Shown: piece after piece, positions 46,365 to 55,290 of the stretch
Layout of the letters: each line of letters starts with the position of its first letter
How positions within the stretch are numbered: position 1 is the first letter of the stretch
Assembly: GCA_017307755.1 (NCBI GenBank)
Contig: JAFKGQ010000024.1
Coordinates: 31,022-95,021 of the forward strand
DNA from: Chitinophagaceae bacterium
Lineage (GTDB): Bacteria; Bacteroidota; Bacteroidia; Chitinophagales; Chitinophagaceae
Reading direction: 5' to 3'
Length of the DNA: 64,000 nucleotides
Made by a program: the position numbers and the translations under genes
Notes under the pieces: generated by a model
Seen by the model: only the letters and a program-made list of their open reading frames with translations
What the model was told of the DNA's origin: nothing
Database searches by the model: none

Positions 46365-47688
46365 TGAGCAACATCCGTTCCACCGGCGCCAAACCATGGT
46401 CTATTCCTTTTTTGATCTTCTCCCGGCAATCGTTTATATAAACGTATAACCCGGGGTAAAAATGGTTGACTTGCCGCACTGCTTCGAACTTATGAAGGGC
46501 TGCTTTATAATGCCCCTTATCATAGAATGCCACTGCCCGTGCAAAGAGACGGGAAGAGCTGCTGACCCGGGGGGTGATCCCCGCCGCATCCAGGAATTCG
46601 TCCAATATGGCCACCGGTACGGCAAAATTAAGTCCCGCTGCCAGCCCTCCCGTATTTTCTATACTGCCAAAGGTAGTAAGCCCCACCACTTCTCCCATTT
46701 CATTACACACAGGCCCCCCGCTGCTGCCATGATTGATATTGGCGTCCATCTGGATCAGCGGCCATCCTCCCGCGGATTTCTTGATAGCGCTGACAATACC
46801 TGTGGTCAGGGTGGGTTCGATGGCCGACTCGGCGGCCAGGAAGTCGTTGTTGGTTACAGGACCGGGATAACCATATACAAACAGCTGTTCCCCCACCCTG
46901 GGCAGCGTGTTGCCGCCAACAGCCACGACAGGCATTTCCTCCTTGCCCGTCTCGATCTTGAGGATCGCAATATCCTTTCCGGGCATCGGCTGCCCCTTTG
47001 CGACTACGGCCGCCAGGGCCTTTTCGGTACTAGGTCCCTTGTCCTCCCTGTCACTGCGATATACCACATAAATATCCTTTTTAAGACCGTACAGGATCAT
47101 AGAGAACAGGCGGGAGTACACCGAAGCATAGGTATTGTATAGAAGACTACGCTGCTGCTCGTTAAAAGTAGTGGCCCAGGAGCTTTCCAGGGCGGCAATG
47201 CTGGCGTCTGTAATAGCCTGAAAGGCGGAGAGAATGAACTGCCGGCGTATAAAAGCGTTATCTCTTTCAATAAGATGGCAGTTGGTAGCCACATATCCGT
47301 CCCCTGTGAGGAAAAAGCCCGTGCCGGTGGCCGTGATCTGTTCTGGCTGTTTGATATAGTCGAAAGTAGTCTGGAAAAATCGGGCAGGGTGATTATTCAT
47401 TTCCCGGAGGACGATGTCCAGTTTCTGCTCGGCAGAGACGCCGCCGGCCTGGTCCAGGCCTTGAATGGAGTCCAGCAGGGCATTAAAGGCCCTGTTGTCC
47501 ATCTTCATGCTGTTGACATAGACATTGGCGGAATATTCCGTCCGTATCATGACCACCCCCGGTCTGTTGACAGCATAATTCTCCATCCCGGATATTTTCT
47601 GTCCGTGGACAATGGCGACAGGGAAAAGTAAAAGGATCAACAGGGGGTATTTACCGATGCTGTTCATGAAGTGCCATTCATTCCACAA
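46300..47688 (-). CDS. Trypsin-like serine protease (S1C/DegP-like) with C-terminal TPR-like segment and TM anchor
   Basis: 462 residues from 47688; a start at MNSIGK (47667) gives 455 and places the signal peptide (LLILLLFPVAIVHG) better. The catalytic triad is visible (numbering from the upstream start): His138 in VATNCHLIE, Asp239 in GKDIAILKIE, Ser323 in NHGSSGGPV. Instead of PDZ domains there is a short TPR-like helical region (YDKGHYKAALHKFEAVRQ) and a C-terminal membrane helix (MLLISVVLLILGGAVVGVG). Predicted to be a membrane-bound periplasmic protease. The gap between His and Asp (100 residues) is unusually long. Confidence 0.88.
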   Translation of the reverse strand: MWNEWHFMNSIGKYPLLILLLFPVAIVHGQKISGMENYAVNRPGVVMIRTEYSANVYVNSMKMDNRAFNALLDSIQGLDQAGGVSAEQKLDIVLREMNNHPARFFQTTFDYIKQPEQITATGTGFFLTGDGYVATNCHLIERDNAFIRRQFILSAFQAITDASIAALESSWATTFNEQQRSLLYNTYASVYSRLFSMILYGLKKDIYVVYRSDREDKGPSTEKALAAVVAKGQPMPGKDIAILKIETGKEEMPVVAVGGNTLPRVGEQLFVYGYPGPVTNNDFLAAESAIEPTLTTGIVSAIKKSAGGWPLIQMDANINHGSSGGPVCNEMGEVVGLTTFGSIENTGGLAAGLNFAVPVAILDEFLDAAGITPRVSSSSRLFARAVAFYDKGHYKAALHKFEAVRQVNHFYPGLYVYINDCREKIKKGIDHGLAPVERMLLISVVLLILGGAVVGVGLRGRK

Positions 47689-47740
47689 ATAAAACAGGAA
47701 AAAGGCTAACTTGTTGTACTATTGACGTTTAAATTTTATT

Positions 47741-49006
47741 ATGTCGTCTCCACAAGCTCCGTTGGCCGAGCGGCTCCGGCCACAATCGCTCGACCAACTG
47801 GTCGGGCAAAAGCATTTGACGGGTAAGGGCAGCGTTCTGCGGACTGCCATCGAGCATGGGAAACCGCCCTCCATGATCCTTTGGGGTCCTCCGGGGACAG
47901 GAAAGACCACTATTGCCGGCATTATCGCTAACTCCCTGCAGGTCCCCTTTTATACGTTGAGCGCCATCTCAGCCGGGGTAAAGGAAGTACGGGAGGTTAT
48001 CGCGGAAGCCCGGGAAAAGGAAAAAGCCATTCTTTTTATAGATGAGATCCACCGGTTTAACAAGGGACAACAGGACGCCCTGTTGGGAGCCGTGGAAAAA
48101 GGCGTCATCACCCTTATCGGCGCTACTACGGAAAATCCTTCCTTTGAAGTGAACAGCGCTTTGCTTAGCCGTTGTCAGGTGTATGTCCTAAAACCCCTGG
48201 ATGAGCAGGATCTCGTAAAACTGTTGCACCATGCCATCAAAGATGACCTCCTACTCAGCGGGCAGCAGATTCGGTTAAAGGAGACTACCGCGCTCATCAA
48301 TATTTCCGGAGGGGACGCGCGCAAGCTGCTGAACCTACTGGAAGTAGTCTGCGATGCAGCTGGTGAAGGGGCTGTGATCACGGATGAAATGGTCATGGAG
48401 ATCGCACAGCAGCGGATAGCCTTGTACGATAAAAAAGGCGAGCAGCATTACGACATCATCTCGGCTTTTATAAAGAGCATTCGTGGCAGTGATCCCAATG
48501 CAGCCGTCTATTGGCTGGCCCGGATGATAGAAGGAGGCGAAGATGTGAAGTTCATTGCCCGCAGGCTATTGATCCTGGCAAGTGAAGACATCGGCAATGC
48601 CAACCCAAATGCATTGCTGCTCGCCAACGCCTGTTTCGAGGCAGTCAATAAGATCGGCTATCCTGAATCCAACCTCATTCTCTCTCAGTGCGCCACCTAT
48701 CTGGCATCATCCCCCAAGAGCAATTCGGCCACCACTGCCATCGGATCCGCGCAGGCCGCGGTACGCGCCAAGGGTGATCTCTCCGTCCCCCTGCATATCC
48801 GGAATGCTCCCACAAGGTTGATGAAAAACCTGGATTATGGGAAAGGCTATCAATACAGCCATAGTTATGAAAATAATTTTTCTCCCCAGGAATATCTTCC
48901 CGAAGGATTACAAGGCACAAAATTCTATGACCCGGGTAACAATGCCAGGGAAGAAGAACTGCGCAAATTCCTGCGGGGGCTTTGGAAAGATAAATATGGG
49001 TACTGA
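47741..49006 (+). CDS. rarA: Replication-associated recombination protein A (RarA/MgsA)
   Basis: 421 residues. AAA+ ATPase acting at stalled forks. Walker A GPPGTGKTT at 49-57, Walker B LFIDEIHRFNKGQQDALLGAVE, sensor 1 GATTENPSFEVNSALLSRCQV, and the C-terminal clamp-loader-like AAA-assoc and MgsA-type tail (KSIRGSDPNAAVYWLARMIEGGEDVKFIARRLLILASEDIGNANPNAL). The divergent protease gene starts 53 bases upstream. Downstream, the GNAT gene starts after 14 bases. Confidence 0.97.
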   Translation: MSSPQAPLAERLRPQSLDQLVGQKHLTGKGSVLRTAIEHGKPPSMILWGPPGTGKTTIAGIIANSLQVPFYTLSAISAGVKEVREVIAEAREKEKAILFIDEIHRFNKGQQDALLGAVEKGVITLIGATTENPSFEVNSALLSRCQVYVLKPLDEQDLVKLLHHAIKDDLLLSGQQIRLKETTALINISGGDARKLLNLLEVVCDAAGEGAVITDEMVMEIAQQRIALYDKKGEQHYDIISAFIKSIRGSDPNAAVYWLARMIEGGEDVKFIARRLLILASEDIGNANPNALLLANACFEAVNKIGYPESNLILSQCATYLASSPKSNSATTAIGSAQAAVRAKGDLSVPLHIRNAPTRLMKNLDYGKGYQYSHSYENNFSPQEYLPEGLQGTKFYDPGNNAREEELRKFLRGLWKDKYGY

Positions 49007-49020
49007 AAATCGACACTGCT

Positions 49021-49473
49021 ATGACAAATTGGACTGACAAAAAATTCGAGGACCTGAAACCCGGTGAATTATACGCTATCCTGCAATTGAGAAGCGAGGT
49101 CTTTGTCGTGGAGCAGAATTGCGCATTCCAGGACATGGATGGCAAAGACAAGGTGTCCCATCACCTAATGGGGTGGCAGGGAGATAAACTGGTGGCTTAT
49201 TCACGGATAGTGCCCGCGGGTATTTCCTATGTGGAATTTTCTATCGGTCGTATCGTAAGTTCACCCGCTGTGCGCAGACAGGGTATAGGAAGAGTACTGG
49301 TAGACAAGAGTATCCAACTAGCGTATAGCCTTCACGGAAAGGGCGTTATACGCATCGGCGCGCAATACTATTTACGGGATTTTTACGAATCTTTCGGCTT
49401 CCGCACAGTGGGTGATATCTATTTAGAAGATGATATTGAACACATTGAAATGCTTTTACTTACGAAAGACTAA
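49021..49473 (+). CDS. ElaA-like GNAT acetyltransferase
   Basis: 150 residues. GNAT fold with LQLRSEVFVVEQNCAFQDMDGKDKVSHHLMGW, acetyl-CoA-binding RIVSSPAVRRQGIGRVLVD (Q/RxxGxG/A) and C-terminal DFYESFGFRTVGD. The opening is typical of ElaA. Substrate unknown. It is closely spaced to rarA and probably co-transcribed. A small hairpin (TTGTGT/ACACAA, 49512-49529) follows. Confidence 0.9.
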   Translation: MTNWTDKKFEDLKPGELYAILQLRSEVFVVEQNCAFQDMDGKDKVSHHLMGWQGDKLVAYSRIVPAGISYVEFSIGRIVSSPAVRRQGIGRVLVDKSIQLAYSLHGKGVIRIGAQYYLRDFYESFGFRTVGDIYLEDDIEHIEMLLLTKD

Positions 49474-49623
49474 GTATAATTCCTCAATCTGCGATCCCGT
49501 GGATAAAATAGTTGTGTTTTCATACACAATTATTAATAAATAATTCGTTTCTTGTAAGAGAACCCGTCATCAATTCATTTGAAGGGGGAATCCAAACCAT
49601 CGGAAAACTAAAATCTAATATTC

Positions 49624-50598
49624 ATGAAACAGAGTTTACACTCCTTGTCCCGGAAGTGTTTGTTCTTGCTGGCAATAACTCTATCCCTGCATCTTTCTTC
49701 TTACTGTCAGGATGAGCTCAGAAACACGACTGAAGCAGGTATTACCATTGGTCCCATGGTCTTTCTTGGTGACTTAGGCGGTCACGCTGGTAAAGGCACC
49801 ACCTTTATCAAGGACTACAATATGAACCAAACCAAAATAGCCATCGGCGCCTATATAACTGCCTACCCCGCACAATGGTTGGGATTCAGATTCTCTCTTA
49901 ATTATGGTAAGATCGAAGGTAGTGATGGTGATATCACTGGTAAAGGCGGCTGGGAAGAAGCCCGCAAAGCCCGTAACCTGGATTTCCGCAGCAAGATACT
50001 GGAAGGCACCGTCATGGCGGAATTTTATCCGACTGTGTTCCTGGAAGAAGACCCTGAAGACGTCACAGCAAGGTTTCGTCCTTATGGCGTGATTGGTTTG
50101 GGAGCCTTCCACTTCAATCCCCAGGGTACCTATAGAAATCAATATGGCGACGTAGTATGGGTTGATCTGAAGCCGCTGCATACAGAAGGTGAAGGCTGGG
50201 CCGAGTATCCTGACAGGAAGAATTATTCGCTTACCCAGTTGAATATTCCCATGGGCGCTGGTATAAAATACTTTTTTAGCGAAAACCTGAATGTCTCGTT
50301 TGAGATCATCCACCGTAAAACATTCACCGACTATATCGATGACGTGAGCACCCGATATGTAGACCCAGCTTTGTTTGACAAGTATCTGTCGCCATCCCAG
50401 GCCGTCATTGCAAAGTACATGTCTAACAAGGCTGCGCAGGGATATAATACACCTGGTTATCGGAAGAACGATAAAAGGGGTGACCCCAAACAGAATGACG
50501 CTTATTTTACAGCCCAGTTCAAGATCGGGTTTCGCATCGGCGGCGGCAGCGAGCAACGCTGGAGGAATTCCACTCACTGTCCGTTGTTAAGGTTCTAA
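49624..50598 (+). CDS. Outer membrane beta-barrel protein
   Basis: 324 residues with a signal peptide (CLFLLAITLSLHLSSYCQ). The mature part starts with a glycine-rich strand (TEAGITIGPMVFLGDLGGHAGKGT) followed by alternating strands (AIGAYITAYPAQWLGFRFSLNYGKIEGSDGD, AKFYPTVFLEE-like, GVIGLGAFHFNPQGTYRNQYG, MGAGIKYFFSENLNVSFEIIHRKTFTDYIDDVST). This matches the DUF6089-like/OmpW-like porin group of Bacteroidota. Function unknown. It is followed by a 111-bp gap and a small secreted protein. Confidence 0.8.
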   Translation: MKQSLHSLSRKCLFLLAITLSLHLSSYCQDELRNTTEAGITIGPMVFLGDLGGHAGKGTTFIKDYNMNQTKIAIGAYITAYPAQWLGFRFSLNYGKIEGSDGDITGKGGWEEARKARNLDFRSKILEGTVMAEFYPTVFLEEDPEDVTARFRPYGVIGLGAFHFNPQGTYRNQYGDVVWVDLKPLHTEGEGWAEYPDRKNYSLTQLNIPMGAGIKYFFSENLNVSFEIIHRKTFTDYIDDVSTRYVDPALFDKYLSPSQAVIAKYMSNKAAQGYNTPGYRKNDKRGDPKQNDAYFTAQFKIGFRIGGGSEQRWRNSTHCPLLRF

Positions 50599-50660
50599 AA
50601 AATGCCCGCTGGTCATTGCCGGAAAGTTATTATTCGTTGTTGATCGTATAAAAGTTGTTG

Positions 50661-50680
50661 ATCCGTACCCTATTTTTTTT
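50661..50680 (+). promoter_or_regulatory. ATCCGTACCCTAT-type motif upstream of the 50.7-kb gene
   Basis: ATCCGTACCC followed by TATTTTTTTT, 30 bases before the start at 50710. Related sequences occur at 732-750 and 51275-51292. TATTTTTT could be the -7 region. A TTGTTGATC precedes it and is itself duplicated 17 bases upstream. Confidence 0.3.
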
Positions 50681-50709
50681 ATTGATTGCAAAATATCAAT
50701 AGGTAATCT

Positions 50710-51180
50710 ATGAGTAAAACCTCTACCCTTCAGAAAACATGCCGTCGTCTGCATCTATTCACCGGCGTTGCGGTGACCGGTCTTTTATTCACCGCGCTGC
50801 AGCCGGCTTTTGCATCCGATATTCCTACGGGGGTGCACCTCCATCCAAAGGAGTTTGATGTCTGTCCTTCGGACAACGAACCTCCGGTTCGTTTGGATAC
50901 TATCCACAGTATCCAGGTAAATAAGTCTCTGGTTAGTAAAAAGAACAAGATACGGCTCTTCCCTGATGCCAGACAGCAGGTGCTGTTCTTCTCTGCCAAT
51001 GGCGAAGATAAAAGAGTATATCAACTGTATTTATTCGATATGGATGGCAGACTTGTCAATCAGGCCAGTATCCGCAATCGGGAGACGACTGTACTGACTT
51101 CCCTGTCCGAAGGGAATTATTTGTTTGAGATATTCACGGATGATGAAAGAATAGAGAATGGCCATCTGGTCATTCGGTAA
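50710..51180 (+). CDS. Small secreted protein with T9SS-like C-terminal domain, containing an in-frame repeat copy
   Basis: 156 residues: signal peptide (~1-36, FTGVAVTGLLFTALQPAFAS), a short mature N-terminus, then CPSDNEPPVR, which is encoded by the double-hairpin repeat at 50863-50893, and a C-terminal half (RVYQLYLFDMDGRLVNQASIRNRETTVLTSLSEGNYLFEIFTDDERIENGHLVIR) resembling a T9SS sorting domain. The repeat lies between export signal and domain, without breaking the frame. The protein would be Sec-exported, possibly surface attached. Function unknown. Confidence 0.7.
   Translation: MSKTSTLQKTCRRLHLFTGVAVTGLLFTALQPAFASDIPTGVHLHPKEFDVCPSDNEPPVRLDTIHSIQVNKSLVSKKNKIRLFPDARQQVLFFSANGEDKRVYQLYLFDMDGRLVNQASIRNRETTVLTSLSEGNYLFEIFTDDERIENGHLVIR
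50863..50893. repeat. Double-hairpin repeat, copy 2 (inside a coding region)
   Basis: TGTCC-TTC-GGACA (50863-50875) followed by AACGAACC-TCC-GGTTCGTT (50875-50893), identical in layout to the copies at 42365 and 55054. It encodes CPSDNEPPVR in the 50.7-kb gene. A CTCC/GGAG pair lies just upstream, in the place where the other copies have a 9-bp stem. Confidence 0.8.
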
Positions 51181-51274
51181 TACTTTACAGCTCTTTAAAA
51201 CTTTATTAATGTACAACCAATAAGCAAGCAGGGAAATTGGTAAAATCCTAATATCCGAAGGTTAAGTAAAACCT

Positions 51275-51292
51275 GATCCGTTCCCTATTTTT
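51275..51292 (+). promoter_or_regulatory. GATCCGTTCCCTAT-type motif ahead of a structured intergenic element
   Basis: A close relative of the motif at 50661, 75 bases before the structured repeat at 51347-51527, with no plus-strand gene downstream. If it is a promoter, the transcript would be non-coding. Confidence 0.25.
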
Positions 51293-51346
51293 ATAGTACC
51301 CTTTACAAACAAAGATTTTATTAATCACTCCCTGCTATCGCTTGTT

Positions 51347-51527
51347 GGCCGACCACAGGTCGGCCGCGCGAAGCATAACCGGGTGTAGCGAAGGTTACGA
51401 CCGAGGTATCCGAGGAAGGGTCCAACAGTGTTGGAACCAACGAAGGATACGGGCGCAGCCCTCGTGTCGAAGCAGCTCCGACGAAGGCCTGTTTAGATTC
51501 TAAACAATCCCGGACCGTCAGGTCCGG
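51347..51527. repeat. Large structured intergenic element, copy A of a modular repeat
   Basis: This occupies most of the 362-bp gene-free stretch 51181-51542. Nested stems: GGCCGACC-ACA-GGTCGGCC (51347-51365), TAACC/GGTTA (51376-51397), CGAGGTATCC paired with GGATAC and CCTCG around TCCAA/TTGGA (51421-51435), GTTTAGA-T-TCTAAAC, and CCGGACC-GTCA-GGTCCGG (51510-51527). The segments GCGAAGGTTACGA and GTGTCGAAGCAGCTCCGACG reappear in reverse complement at 57191-57251. No gene is seen. Confidence 0.7.
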
Positions 51528-51542
51528 AACAAAACTGAATAC

Positions 51543-52070
51543 CTACTTCAAAAAAATATTTGCCGCCTCTTTCCAATTGTTGATCCTGTCATAACCCGTG
51601 ATCTCCAGGTTATGCGCAGCAGTAAAGATATATGGCTTCCCTTTGAATCCCTTCAGGTTCTTCACATGGTCGTCGATCATATAATCCCCATGCACCAGGT
51701 CCTTGCTTCCACAGAGAGCTATTTGCCGCCAGGAGAAGAAGGGAAAGTATTCTTGCAACCAGTCATATTTATCTTTGAGGGAGTTGGGGAACTCCATGGC
51801 TGCCGACACGATAAAGACTTCGTACTTATCATTCAATTCCCGAAGCACTTCTACTGCATCCTCCATCACAGGAAGATGGCGGAAAAAGCCCGGGGCCTTC
51901 AGTCTATCCATTACCAGGCTCTGATGTTCTTCCGGAAAGCCCTTTAACCAGGAACCCACCAGCATCTTATCCCAGTCCACGTCCTTGTCATATTTCTTTT
52001 TATACCAGTCGATCATTTCTCCCATCGGGTCTGCAATGACCTCGTCCATATCAATGATAATTCTTTCCAT
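51543..52070 (-). CDS. 5'(3')-deoxyribonucleotidase (NT5C type, HAD family)
   Basis: 175 residues. HAD motif I DMDEV (nucleophile Asp in IIIDMDEVIADP), cap region, motif II-like SAAM, and motif IV DDHVKNL. The DMDEV opening and size are typical of NT5C-type nucleotidases that dephosphorylate deoxynucleoside monophosphates, helping to control dNTP pools. It is nine bases downstream of uvrA on the same strand, so probably an operon with that DNA-repair gene. Confidence 0.88.
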   Translation of the reverse strand: MERIIIDMDEVIADPMGEMIDWYKKKYDKDVDWDKMLVGSWLKGFPEEHQSLVMDRLKAPGFFRHLPVMEDAVEVLRELNDKYEVFIVSAAMEFPNSLKDKYDWLQEYFPFFSWRQIALCGSKDLVHGDYMIDDHVKNLKGFKGKPYIFTAAHNLEITGYDRINNWKEAANIFLK

Positions 52071-52079
52071 AATACTGTA

Positions 52080-54953
52080 TTAACCCTTTAGCTCGTCTTT
52101 TAAATATTTTGCCGTAAAACTTTCTTTACTCTTAACCAGGTCTTCCGGAACTCCTTCAAAAAGGATCCTGCCGCCCCCATCGCCCCCTTCGGGGCCCAGG
52201 TCGATGATATGATCGGCCACTTTGATCACGTCCAGGTTATGTTCGATGACCAGGACAGTGTTACCCCTGTCCACCAGTTTGTTCAGTACATCCAGCAGAT
52301 GCCGTATGTCTTCAAAGTGCAGCCCCGTGGTCGGCTCATCCAGGATATAGAAGGTCTTGCCGGTGTCCTTCTTCCCCAGCTCTGTCCCCAGTTTTACCCG
52401 CTGGGCCTCGCCGCCGCTGAGCGTGACGGCCGACTGACCTAAGGTGATGTATCCCAGTCCTACTTCCTGAAGCACCTTGATCTTGCGATAGAGATAAGGC
52501 ACATTCTGGAAGAACTCCACCGCCTCATCCACTGTCATATCCAGCACATCGCTGATGGATTTTCCTTTATAGCGGATCTCAAGCGTCTCCCGATTATACC
52601 GGCGCCCATTGCATTTTTCGCAGTGCACATATACGTCAGGGAGGAAGTTCATTTCGATGACGCGCATTCCCCCGCCTTCACAGACATCGCAACGGCCGCT
52701 TTTTACATTAAAGGAGAATCGGCCCGCATTATAACCCCGGATCTTTGCTTCAGGCACAGAAGCAAACAGCGTGCGGATATCCGTAAAAAAACCGCAATAG
52801 GTGGCAGGATTGCTGCGGGGTGTACGGCCGATGGGCGACTGGTCGATCTCGATGACCTTATCAATATGCTCAAGCCCCTTAATGTTCTTATATTCCAGGG
52901 GCGTCATCTTCGAGCCGTACGCATGTTTGCTAAGAATAGGGTACAATGTCTCGTTGATGAGTGTGGACTTGCCGCTGCCGCTGACACCTGTGACGACGAT
53001 CAGCTTACCCAAAGGGAATTTTACGTCTACGTTCTTTAGGTTATTGCCTTTGGCGCCTTTTAGCTCCAAGAACTTTCCGGATCCTTTTCTTCTTTCGGAG
53101 GGGATCTCGATCTTTTTATGTCCGTTGAGGTATGCTGCCGTAAGGGTGTCCAGCTTCAGCAGACCGGCCGGCTTGCCTTGCGCCACGATCCGCCCCCCGT
53201 GAAAGCCCGCTTTTGGACCTATGTCCACCACATAATCCGCCGCCATCATGATGTCCTTATCATGCTCTACCACCAGCACGCTGTTACCGATGTCCCGGAG
53301 GTTCTTCAAAGCTTCGATGAGACGCTGGTTGTCCCGCTGGTGAAGACCGATGCTGGGTTCGTCCAGGACGTAAGTGATACCCTGCAGCTGCGAGCCTATT
53401 TGTGTCGCCAGCCGTATCCGTTGGGACTCCCCGCCGCTGAGGGTACGGCTGCTGCGGTCCAGGGTCAGATAAGTAAGTCCCACGTCCGCCAGGAATTGCA
53501 GCCGCTCACGTATCTCTTTCAGAATGTCTTTGGCGATGATGTTCTGTTTGTTATTCAGTCGCTTCTCCACTCCCGAGAACCAATCCACCAGTCTGTTGAG
53601 GTTCATGGCGCTGAGCTCCGCAATATTTTTGTCCCCTACCCTGAAGTACAGGCTTTCTTTCCGCAGCCGGGCCCCATGACAGGTGTCACAGGTCTTCAGC
53701 TCCATGTACTTCTCTACCCATTCCCGCAGACTGTCGGAAGTACCACCGGCAAACCAGCGTTTCAGGGCATTCACCACCCCTTCGTATTCTGTCGTATAGA
53801 CCTGACTTTCGGAAGATGCATTCTCGTCAAAGTCGATTTCTCTGCTATCCCCCGCCTCATTGCCATACAACACCAGGTTCAGCGCTTTTTTGGGCATGTC
53901 CTTGATGGCCACATCCAGGCTAAACTTATTTTTCTTTGCCAGTTGCTGCACCTGCTGGAACATATAAGCCTCCCGCTCGCCTCCCAGGGGCGCGATACCG
54001 CCTTCGTTGATACTTTTGGAAGGGTCGGGAATGATGGCGTCCATGCTGATCTGGTACACCGCACCAAGTCCCTTGCAGGTAGGGCAGGCGCCATAGGGTG
54101 AGTTGAAGGAAAAGCTGTTGGGGGAAGGCTCTTCATAACTGATGCCCGTATCCTCGCACATCAGCTGCTTGCTGTACTGGAATAGCCTGTTGTCGTCATT
54201 GAGCAGCAGGAACAACAGATCCTTTCCCATCTGGAGCGCCTTCTGTACGCTCTGGCTCAGACGGACCTTCATGTCCTCCGTCACCGCCATCCTGTCGATG
54301 ACCACTTCGATGTCATGGATTTTGTACCGGTCCACCTGCATTTTGGGCACCAGGTCCTTTACCTCCCCATCCACCCGGACCTTCAGATAGCCTCTCTTCC
54401 GGATGTCTTCAAACAGCTCCCGGTAATGCCCCTTCCGGCCCCGGACCAACGGTGCGAGAATGGATATCTTTTTATTCTTAAACTTCTTAAAGACGTTGTC
54501 CACAATCTCCTCCTCGCTGAATTTCACCATCATCTTTCCCGTATTGTAAGAATAAGCCGCACCGATACGTGCGTAGAGGAGCCGCAGGAAGTCATAGATC
54601 TCCGTGACGGTGCCCACCGTACTGCGGGGGTTCTTGTTGGTGGTCTTCTGTTCGATGGAAATGACGGGACTGAGTCCGGTGATCTTGTCCACATCAGGCC
54701 GCTCCATATCCCCAATGAACTGACGGGCATAGGCGCCAAAACTTTCCATATAACGACGCTGCCCCTCGGCATAGATCGTATCAAAGGCAAGCGAGGATTT
54801 ACCGCTGCCGCTGATACCCGTGATCACCACCAGTTTATTCTTGGGGATACGGATATCTATGTTCTTCAGATTGTGGACCCTGGCTCCGAATACCTCAATA
54901 GTCTCTTCTCCGGGCGTAAGGCCGGCATCTGTGTTTGTTTCTACCAATGACAT
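52080..54953 (-). CDS. uvrA: Excinuclease ABC subunit A
   Basis: 957 residues. UvrA damage sensor of nucleotide excision repair. Two ABC ATPase halves: Walker A GISGSGKSS near residue 47 and GVSGSGKSTL near 655, signatures LSGGESQRIRLA and LSGGEAQRVKLG, and Walker B YVLDEPSIGLHQRDN and YILDEPTTGLHFEDI. Zinc-binding CPTCKGLG and CDVCEGGG/CEKCNGRRYN motifs and the UvrB-binding insertion are present. It is followed by the 5'-nucleotidase gene after nine bases. Upstream, the 5' region is shared with a histidine kinase and contains repeat copy 3. Confidence 0.99.
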   Translation of the reverse strand: MSLVETNTDAGLTPGEETIEVFGARVHNLKNIDIRIPKNKLVVITGISGSGKSSLAFDTIYAEGQRRYMESFGAYARQFIGDMERPDVDKITGLSPVISIEQKTTNKNPRSTVGTVTEIYDFLRLLYARIGAAYSYNTGKMMVKFSEEEIVDNVFKKFKNKKISILAPLVRGRKGHYRELFEDIRKRGYLKVRVDGEVKDLVPKMQVDRYKIHDIEVVIDRMAVTEDMKVRLSQSVQKALQMGKDLLFLLLNDDNRLFQYSKQLMCEDTGISYEEPSPNSFSFNSPYGACPTCKGLGAVYQISMDAIIPDPSKSINEGGIAPLGGEREAYMFQQVQQLAKKNKFSLDVAIKDMPKKALNLVLYGNEAGDSREIDFDENASSESQVYTTEYEGVVNALKRWFAGGTSDSLREWVEKYMELKTCDTCHGARLRKESLYFRVGDKNIAELSAMNLNRLVDWFSGVEKRLNNKQNIIAKDILKEIRERLQFLADVGLTYLTLDRSSRTLSGGESQRIRLATQIGSQLQGITYVLDEPSIGLHQRDNQRLIEALKNLRDIGNSVLVVEHDKDIMMAADYVVDIGPKAGFHGGRIVAQGKPAGLLKLDTLTAAYLNGHKKIEIPSERRKGSGKFLELKGAKGNNLKNVDVKFPLGKLIVVTGVSGSGKSTLINETLYPILSKHAYGSKMTPLEYKNIKGLEHIDKVIEIDQSPIGRTPRSNPATYCGFFTDIRTLFASVPEAKIRGYNAGRFSFNVKSGRCDVCEGGGMRVIEMNFLPDVYVHCEKCNGRRYNRETLEIRYKGKSISDVLDMTVDEAVEFFQNVPYLYRKIKVLQEVGLGYITLGQSAVTLSGGEAQRVKLGTELGKKDTGKTFYILDEPTTGLHFEDIRHLLDVLNKLVDRGNTVLVIEHNLDVIKVADHIIDLGPEGGDGGGRILFEGVPEDLVKSKESFTAKYLKDELKG

Positions 54954-55001
54954 GAATTGTGTTCCGGTTGAGGTGAAAAAAAATAGATGCTAAATGTCCG
55001 T

Positions 55002-55084
55002 CAAACGGGTCATCCCCAAAAATGTAACCCGTTTGCCGGAAAAATCTAATATCTGTCCTTCGGACAACGAACCTTCGGTCCGTT
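55002..55084. repeat. Structured repeat, copy 3: upstream stem plus double hairpin
   Basis: CAAACGGGT (55002-55010) pairs perfectly with ACCCGTTTG (55027-55035); then ATCTAATATC leads into TGTCC-TTC-GGACA (55054-55066) and AACGAACC-TTC-GGTCCGTT (55066-55084, one mismatch). It lies between the divergent uvrA and histidine-kinase genes. The first-stem sequence differs from copy 1 although both pair over nine bases. Confidence 0.75.
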
Positions 55085-55290
55085 CAAAGATAGGTATAAC
55101 AATCCAAATGCTAAAAAAGTTGGGGAAAATTCAACAAAACATATCCCTTCCCGACAAATGTCTGGCTCCTCCACGGCATGACGGCAGTCAAGAAATCGCT
55201 AAACAATTAATTAATATAGAAAGCGTTATTCCTTGGGCTTTCTTTTTTTTGTTACATTGCCCCCACCGGTTAAGGATATACCTCTATCTG

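Noticed and set aside
53118..54101. 327-codon frame antisense to uvrA
   Set aside because: UvrA motifs are intact across it; no plausible product.
54994..55290. N-terminal extension of the histidine kinase frame
   Set aside because: It includes repeat copy 3 and lacks protein-like pattern; the ATG at 55291 directly precedes the first membrane helix.
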